Under the pieces are notes generated by a model, which was not told the origin of the DNA, made no database searches, and saw only the letters and a list, made by a program, of their open reading frames with translations. 9,333 nucleotides of DNA from Chitinophaga pinensis (GTDB lineage Bacteria > Planctomycetota > Phycisphaerae > Phycisphaerales > SM1A02). Made by a program: the position numbers and the translations under genes. Below are positions 6,189-9,333 of the stretch, in pieces (position 1 is the stretch's first letter; every line of letters begins with the position of its first letter). The stretch spans positions 1-9,333 of the forward strand of contig CALQCP020000077.1 in the NCBI GenBank assembly GCA_943329105.2. The letters run 5' to 3'.

Positions 6189-7256
6189 TCAGTTGCACGG
6201 ACCCCAGTCGCCAAGCAGGATCCCCAGGTCGGCACCGGTCACCAATCCATCCAGGTCAAGGTCGCTGCGACTGATCGCCTGCGCCCAATCACCAAGCAAT
6301 ATCCCAAGATCGGCGCCCGCAACAAATCCATCGAGATTGATGTCGCTGCGGCATGTTGGAGGCGGTGGCGTTCCGCCGGCAATCTCAATCACGGCCAAAT
6401 GCAGGTAGGTTCCGCCGGAATCGGGCATGTCGTTCCAGGTGCCTTGGGTGCCGAGCATTTCCGCGACATCTTCGCCAGAACCTGCATTGTTGGGCTCGCC
6501 AGCGTTCCAGTTGCTGTAATTCGCGGGCGTTCCGTCCGGCCACGCAAAGGTGCCTTCACTGGCAATGTCGTTGAAGCCAATCCACAAGCGTTGAGAAGTG
6601 CCTCCATAACTTCCAAAGTTCTGTTGGATGAAGTCATTCTCCGCCTGGTCCGCAATGGATGCCAAGTGCCCACCGAACATCTGCGCGGTTGCTTCCGCTG
6701 CTGCCCACGATGCAACGTTGAGGCCGATATATCGATTCCCATTCACCGGGTTGGTCACATCTACCAGCGGAACCACTGCGCCAACCGTGAATGAGCCTGA
6801 ACCGAAACCGGTCGCGGCGTAGGCGCCAACCCGAATGGTGTAGGTGGTCCCCGCAGTTGCCCCAAACTGTAGTTTGCTTTGCAGGCTGCAACTGTCATCA
6901 TTGCAGGCGATGGTTGAGTTAAGCGTCGGGCAGCCGCACCCTGGATACGCAGCCATCTTGGTGTCGAGCGTTGTTCCGCCGCACAGCGCCACCTCGATCA
7001 ATCCCGTAGCCGGTGCCGTCCAGCAGAACCAGACATCGTTGAAGATCTGCGTGACACTGAAGAACAGACACGCCGCGTCCGAATTACCGTCCGTGGTTGC
7101 GCCAACAGTGCTGAACTGAAATGTTCCGTAGCCAGCGATCGGCGTCGGCGCTGCACATGCGTCGTTCTGCGCGTTGGCGTTGGCGCACATCAACAACCCG
7201 GATGCTGCAATGGCGAGATTGTGGAGGACAACCCGGTTCACCTGGATCTTGGTCAT
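6189..7256 (-). CDS. Secreted C-type lectin-domain protein with N-terminal beta domain and two dockerin-like repeats
   Basis: The product has 355 residues from ATG 7256, with AGGAAC (7264-7269, minus strand) seven bases upstream. Residues 1-30 are a signal peptide ending in ANAQ. Residues about 31-160 form a cysteine-containing beta domain (NDAC start, NDVWFCWTAP at 73-82, CG pair near 92) of the kind found at the N-terminus of many planctomycete surface proteins, similar to pre-peptidase C-terminal domains. Residues about 170-292 are a C-type lectin domain: WIGFND at 225-230, the EPN sugar-binding motif at 254-256, and WND at 274-276, which contributes to the calcium site in sugar-binding members. 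EPN is the version linked to mannose-type sugars. After a PPPP hinge come two copies of a 25-27-residue dockerin-like unit (304-330 and 331-355), each with a DxNxDG or DxDxDG loop and ending GILLGDW. The protein should be exported and bind calcium and sugar. It is first in the four-gene minus-strand run. Partner cohesins are not visible. Confidence 0.9.
   Translation of the reverse strand: MTKIQVNRVVLHNLAIAASGLLMCANANAQNDACAAPTPIAGYGTFQFSTVGATTDGNSDAACLFFSVTQIFNDVWFCWTAPATGLIEVALCGGTTLDTKMAAYPGCGCPTLNSTIACNDDSCSLQSKLQFGATAGTTYTIRVGAYAATGFGSGSFTVGAVVPLVDVTNPVNGNRYIGLNVASWAAAEATAQMFGGHLASIADQAENDFIQQNFGSYGGTSQRLWIGFNDIASEGTFAWPDGTPANYSNWNAGEPNNAGSGEDVAEMLGTQGTWNDMPDSGGTYLHLAVIEIAGGTPPPPTCRSDINLDGFVAGADLGILLGDWAQAISRSDLDLDGLVTGADLGILLGDWGPCN
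6192..6347 (-). repeat. Two tandem dockerin-like calcium-loop repeats inside the lectin gene
   Basis: Copy 1 covers 6347-6267 and copy 2 covers 6266-6192 on the minus strand. The encoded blocks are SDINLDGFVAGADLGILLGDW and, with changes in the loop, SDLDLDGLVTGADLGILLGDW. By eye the proteins agree at about 80% of positions while the DNA has many third-base differences, so this is an old duplication kept for its protein sequence and not a recent DNA repeat. Confidence 0.85.
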
Positions 7257-7448
7257 GATGTTCGTTCCTGCGCTGATGCCTACGGAAAGCTGGCGGCCGA
7301 TGCCGCGGCGTACTTCTAGTGTGCCACAGACCGTTGCTCACTCAACGCCAATTGTCCGAAGATTTGCGGGGATCGTTCCCGGGACCCGGCTTAGAGCCGT
7401 AGATCGCCCCTCGGAGGTACGATTTTTATTGCCAAAGGGCACCCCTCC
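7257..7448. promoter_or_regulatory. Divergent intergenic region with promoters for the lectin operon and the CsgG-like gene
   Basis: This 192-base stretch separates two divergent starts, so it must contain or border promoters in both directions. I cannot name convincing -35/-10 boxes. It holds the lectin ribosome site (7264-7269, minus strand), an 8-base palindrome TCCCGGGA at 7377-7384, a short perfect inverted repeat CGGCT-TAG-AGCCG at 7387-7399, a T-rich patch (7423-7430) and AAAGGG at 7434-7439, nine bases before ATG 7449, as a weak ribosome site. No gene of its own is seen. Confidence 0.45.
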
Positions 7449-9333
7449 ATGAACAACATGACCCGTTCTGTCTGGCGTCCGGTCCGCTTCGCACTTCTTG
7501 TGGCTGGCATGGTTGGCACAAGCGCATTGATGGCGGCGACCGCCTTAGTCGCCCCGTCCGCCGCGCAATCGCCGCCGACCGTTGCGGTTGCAGAAAAACC
7601 TCGATTGGCAATTCGCGCCATCGCAGCAACACCTGCGGTCACTGCGCAGGCCAAAGTTGACGGTACCGACAACGCACTCATGCAGATCGAGCAGGGCGCC
7701 GATGTGCAACTGCTGAGCGCGATTGAAGCTACGCGGCGATTTGAAATCGTTGCGCGCGCTGATCTCCCCAGCATCATCAAGGAACAAGACCTCACCCAAA
7801 GTGGCAATGTCAACGTCCTTGATCCACAGGCCGCGCGCGCATTTCAACTCGCTGGCGCGCGCTACGTTGCCACGTTGACCATCAGTAACTACCAGGAAGT
7901 AGTTGAAAAGACTGAGCTCCTCAATCAATTCGGAACCTCGAAGGCTGAGCGTCGGACGATCAACCTGCAAGCAGTGTTGAAGATATTTGATAGCACGACC
8001 GGTTCACTGTTTCGTTCAACGCAAGTCACGCTCTCTGAAAGTGCAGTCAATGAGATCATGCCGGGCGTTGAGCAGAAGGGCGTGAAGACCAATGTGGTGC
8101 TCGGCACAGTTGCCAAGAAACTGGCAACCGACGTAGCTAACGCCATCGCCGATTCACTTTCTCCTGCGCGGGTCATCGGCTACACGCTTGGCCAAATCAC
8201 TTTCAACCGCAGCGCAGAAGGCGGCGTTTCTGTTGGGCAAATTTACGAAGTATTTGTGCCCGGAAGTGCCATGATTGACCCCGATACCGGCGAGCAACTT
8301 GGTGCTGAGGAAGTGCACGTCGGTTGGGCGCGCGTCACCGATGCAGGTGCGCGCTTCTCCACCGCGCAAGCGATTGAAGACCGCGGAATTGATCGCGGCG
8401 CCATGTTGCGATTGCGCACGCAGGGTTTGCCCGCCGGCATTGATCCAAATGCGAAGGCCACGGGATCATCCGCGAGCGCGCCCGGCGCGGCGAGTACGTC
8501 TGCATCACCAAGTGCACCCGCAAGCGCCCCGGCCGCCAACGCCCCCACAACAAACCCTTCCGCCACAAACGCCCCAGCGACAACGGATCCCGCTGCGATC
8601 GCTCCCGCCGCATCGGCCCCCATCCGCATGGCGATCTTTGTGAAGCAGCGCCCCGTCTCAGTTGCGCCGGAAAAAGTCTCTGTCTTTGAAGACCTTGTAT
8701 CGGCCGATGCCACTGGTCCCGGCGTGCAGATCATTCGCCGCGAAGACTTGGTGAACGCCGTCAATCGCATCGCGCCCGCGGGTCCAAATGCGGGCACCGA
8801 CCTGCTTGGTTCCGAGGCCGTTGATCGCATCCTCTCCAACCAAACGTCAGCCGTGCAACTTGCAGCGCAGATGAAGGCCGATGTCATTCTCACCGCATCG
8901 ATCACCGCGCTGCAACGCTTTAAGCGTCACCTGGATGACCCAACCACCGGCACCCACACGGATGTCGATCAATGGACGCTGGTCACGACCTATGGCCTCA
9001 TTGACGGCGTCACCGGCGCAAGCCTCGCGGCGGGCACCGTCCAATCCGACTACGCCAAGCGCGACACGCCTGAGCTGAAGGTTGAAGTTGATGCCATTGA
9101 CGTGTTGCTTCGTGATGCCGCAAGCCGCATCGGTGCCGCAGTGCGCGCCACGGTAGCGGACACGCGCACGCGCCTGGCAGCAGCTCCGGCAGCAGACGTC
9201 ATGGTGAAGTTCAGTGCCGTGCTTGCGGATCTCAGCATCCCTGATGTGCGCACCAACGAGGCCGGTGAATACGTGGTCGGCGCCAACAACTATAACTTGC
9301 AACCAATGAATGTCATGGTGAAGGTTGACGGCG
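7449..9333 (+). CDS. Large exported protein with two CsgG/LpoB-like domains, 3' truncated
   Basis: The frame opens at ATG 7449 and stays free of stops through 628 codons to the window edge, so the end is missing. Residues 1-38 are a signal peptide: basic start (R6, R10, R13), hydrophobic core about 14-34, SAAQ near 37-40. The first CsgG-like domain (about 70-235) has the family signs FEIVARADLPSII (98-110), a long variable loop, AGARYVATLTI with a following NYQE, and a KIFDSTTGSLF strand. About 240-335 is a beta-prone region with GQIYEVFVPG. Residues 336-391 form a low-complexity Ala/Pro/Ser/Thr linker. A second domain (about 393-575) repeats the plan: VQIIRREDLVNAV, MKADVILTASITAL, GLIDGVTGASL. 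A third region starting near 580 (ADVMVKFSAVLADL) runs off the edge. CsgG and LpoB relatives act in the cell envelope, in secretion pores or as activators of penicillin-binding proteins. No lipobox cysteine is seen at the signal-peptide end, so a lipoprotein is unlikely. Family call is by pattern; function unknown. Confidence 0.82.
   Translation, partial: MNNMTRSVWRPVRFALLVAGMVGTSALMAATALVAPSAAQSPPTVAVAEKPRLAIRAIAATPAVTAQAKVDGTDNALMQIEQGADVQLLSAIEATRRFEIVARADLPSIIKEQDLTQSGNVNVLDPQAARAFQLAGARYVATLTISNYQEVVEKTELLNQFGTSKAERRTINLQAVLKIFDSTTGSLFRSTQVTLSESAVNEIMPGVEQKGVKTNVVLGTVAKKLATDVANAIADSLSPARVIGYTLGQITFNRSAEGGVSVGQIYEVFVPGSAMIDPDTGEQLGAEEVHVGWARVTDAGARFSTAQAIEDRGIDRGAMLRLRTQGLPAGIDPNAKATGSSASAPGAASTSASPSAPASAPAANAPTTNPSATNAPATTDPAAIAPAASAPIRMAIFVKQRPVSVAPEKVSVFEDLVSADATGPGVQIIRREDLVNAVNRIAPAGPNAGTDLLGSEAVDRILSNQTSAVQLAAQMKADVILTASITALQRFKRHLDDPTTGTHTDVDQWTLVTTYGLIDGVTGASLAAGTVQSDYAKRDTPELKVEVDAIDVLLRDAASRIGAAVRATVADTRTRLAAAPAADVMVKFSAVLADLSIPDVRTNEAGEYVVGANNYNLQPMNVMVKVDG

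Noticed and set aside
5808..6794. 328-codon open frame on the plus strand across the channel-like and lectin genes
   Set aside because: It spans two well-supported minus-strand genes and their gap, and its translation has no recognisable motif.
8463..8620. Possible DNA repeat in the Ala/Pro/Ser/Thr-rich part of the CsgG-like gene
   Set aside because: There is biased composition but no fixed repeat unit, so it is a low-complexity protein linker and not a tandem repeat.
8243..8905. 220-codon minus-strand frame with an Ala/Gly-rich stretch opposite the CsgG-like gene
   Set aside because: The low-complexity look is the complement of the Ala/Pro/Ser/Thr linker on the plus strand, whose frame is longer, uninterrupted and has family motifs on both sides.

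Overview
The window is about 60% GC, with dense and mostly short-spaced genes. It most likely comes from a planctomycete, probably of the Phycisphaerae type. Three things suggest this: a secreted protein ending in two dockerin-like repeats closing on GDW, a membrane protein ending in the CxxCGY...CPECG zinc ribbon common in planctomycete proteins, and several large secreted proteins of mixed domain content. The taxonomic call is inference from protein style; no rRNA or tRNA gene is visible.

Left part, plus strand (1-3750): the 3' end of a hybrid sensor histidine kinase (ATPase domain plus receiver), then an exported protein of unknown function with two DnaJ-like CxxCxGxG zinc motifs, then a large gene that fuses a phosphoserine phosphatase (SerB type) to a complete E. 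coli-type 3-phosphoglycerate dehydrogenase (SerA type, with its serine-sensing ACT domain). The fused protein would carry the first and last steps of serine synthesis on one chain; the middle step (SerC) is not in the window.

Middle part, minus strand (7256 down to 3760): four genes in a row with gaps of 46, 2 and 23 bases, so probably one transcription unit. In transcription order they are a secreted C-type-lectin protein with dockerin-like repeats, a six-helix membrane protein with a potassium-channel-like pore loop whose selectivity filter is altered, a secreted alpha/beta-hydrolase (esterase type), and a six-helix membrane protein with a C-terminal zinc ribbon. This unit converges on the serine gene with only 9 bases between the two stop codons.

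Right part, plus strand (7449 to the window end): a long exported protein, still open at the edge, with two CsgG/LpoB-like domains joined by an Ala/Pro/Ser/Thr-rich linker. It is divergent from the lectin gene across a 192-base intergenic region that must hold the promoters for both directions.

The strongest items for a second look are the SerB-SerA fusion, the pore protein with a TSGFAD filter, and the unfinished double-CsgG protein. I see no CRISPR array, insertion sequence, phage gene or attachment site.
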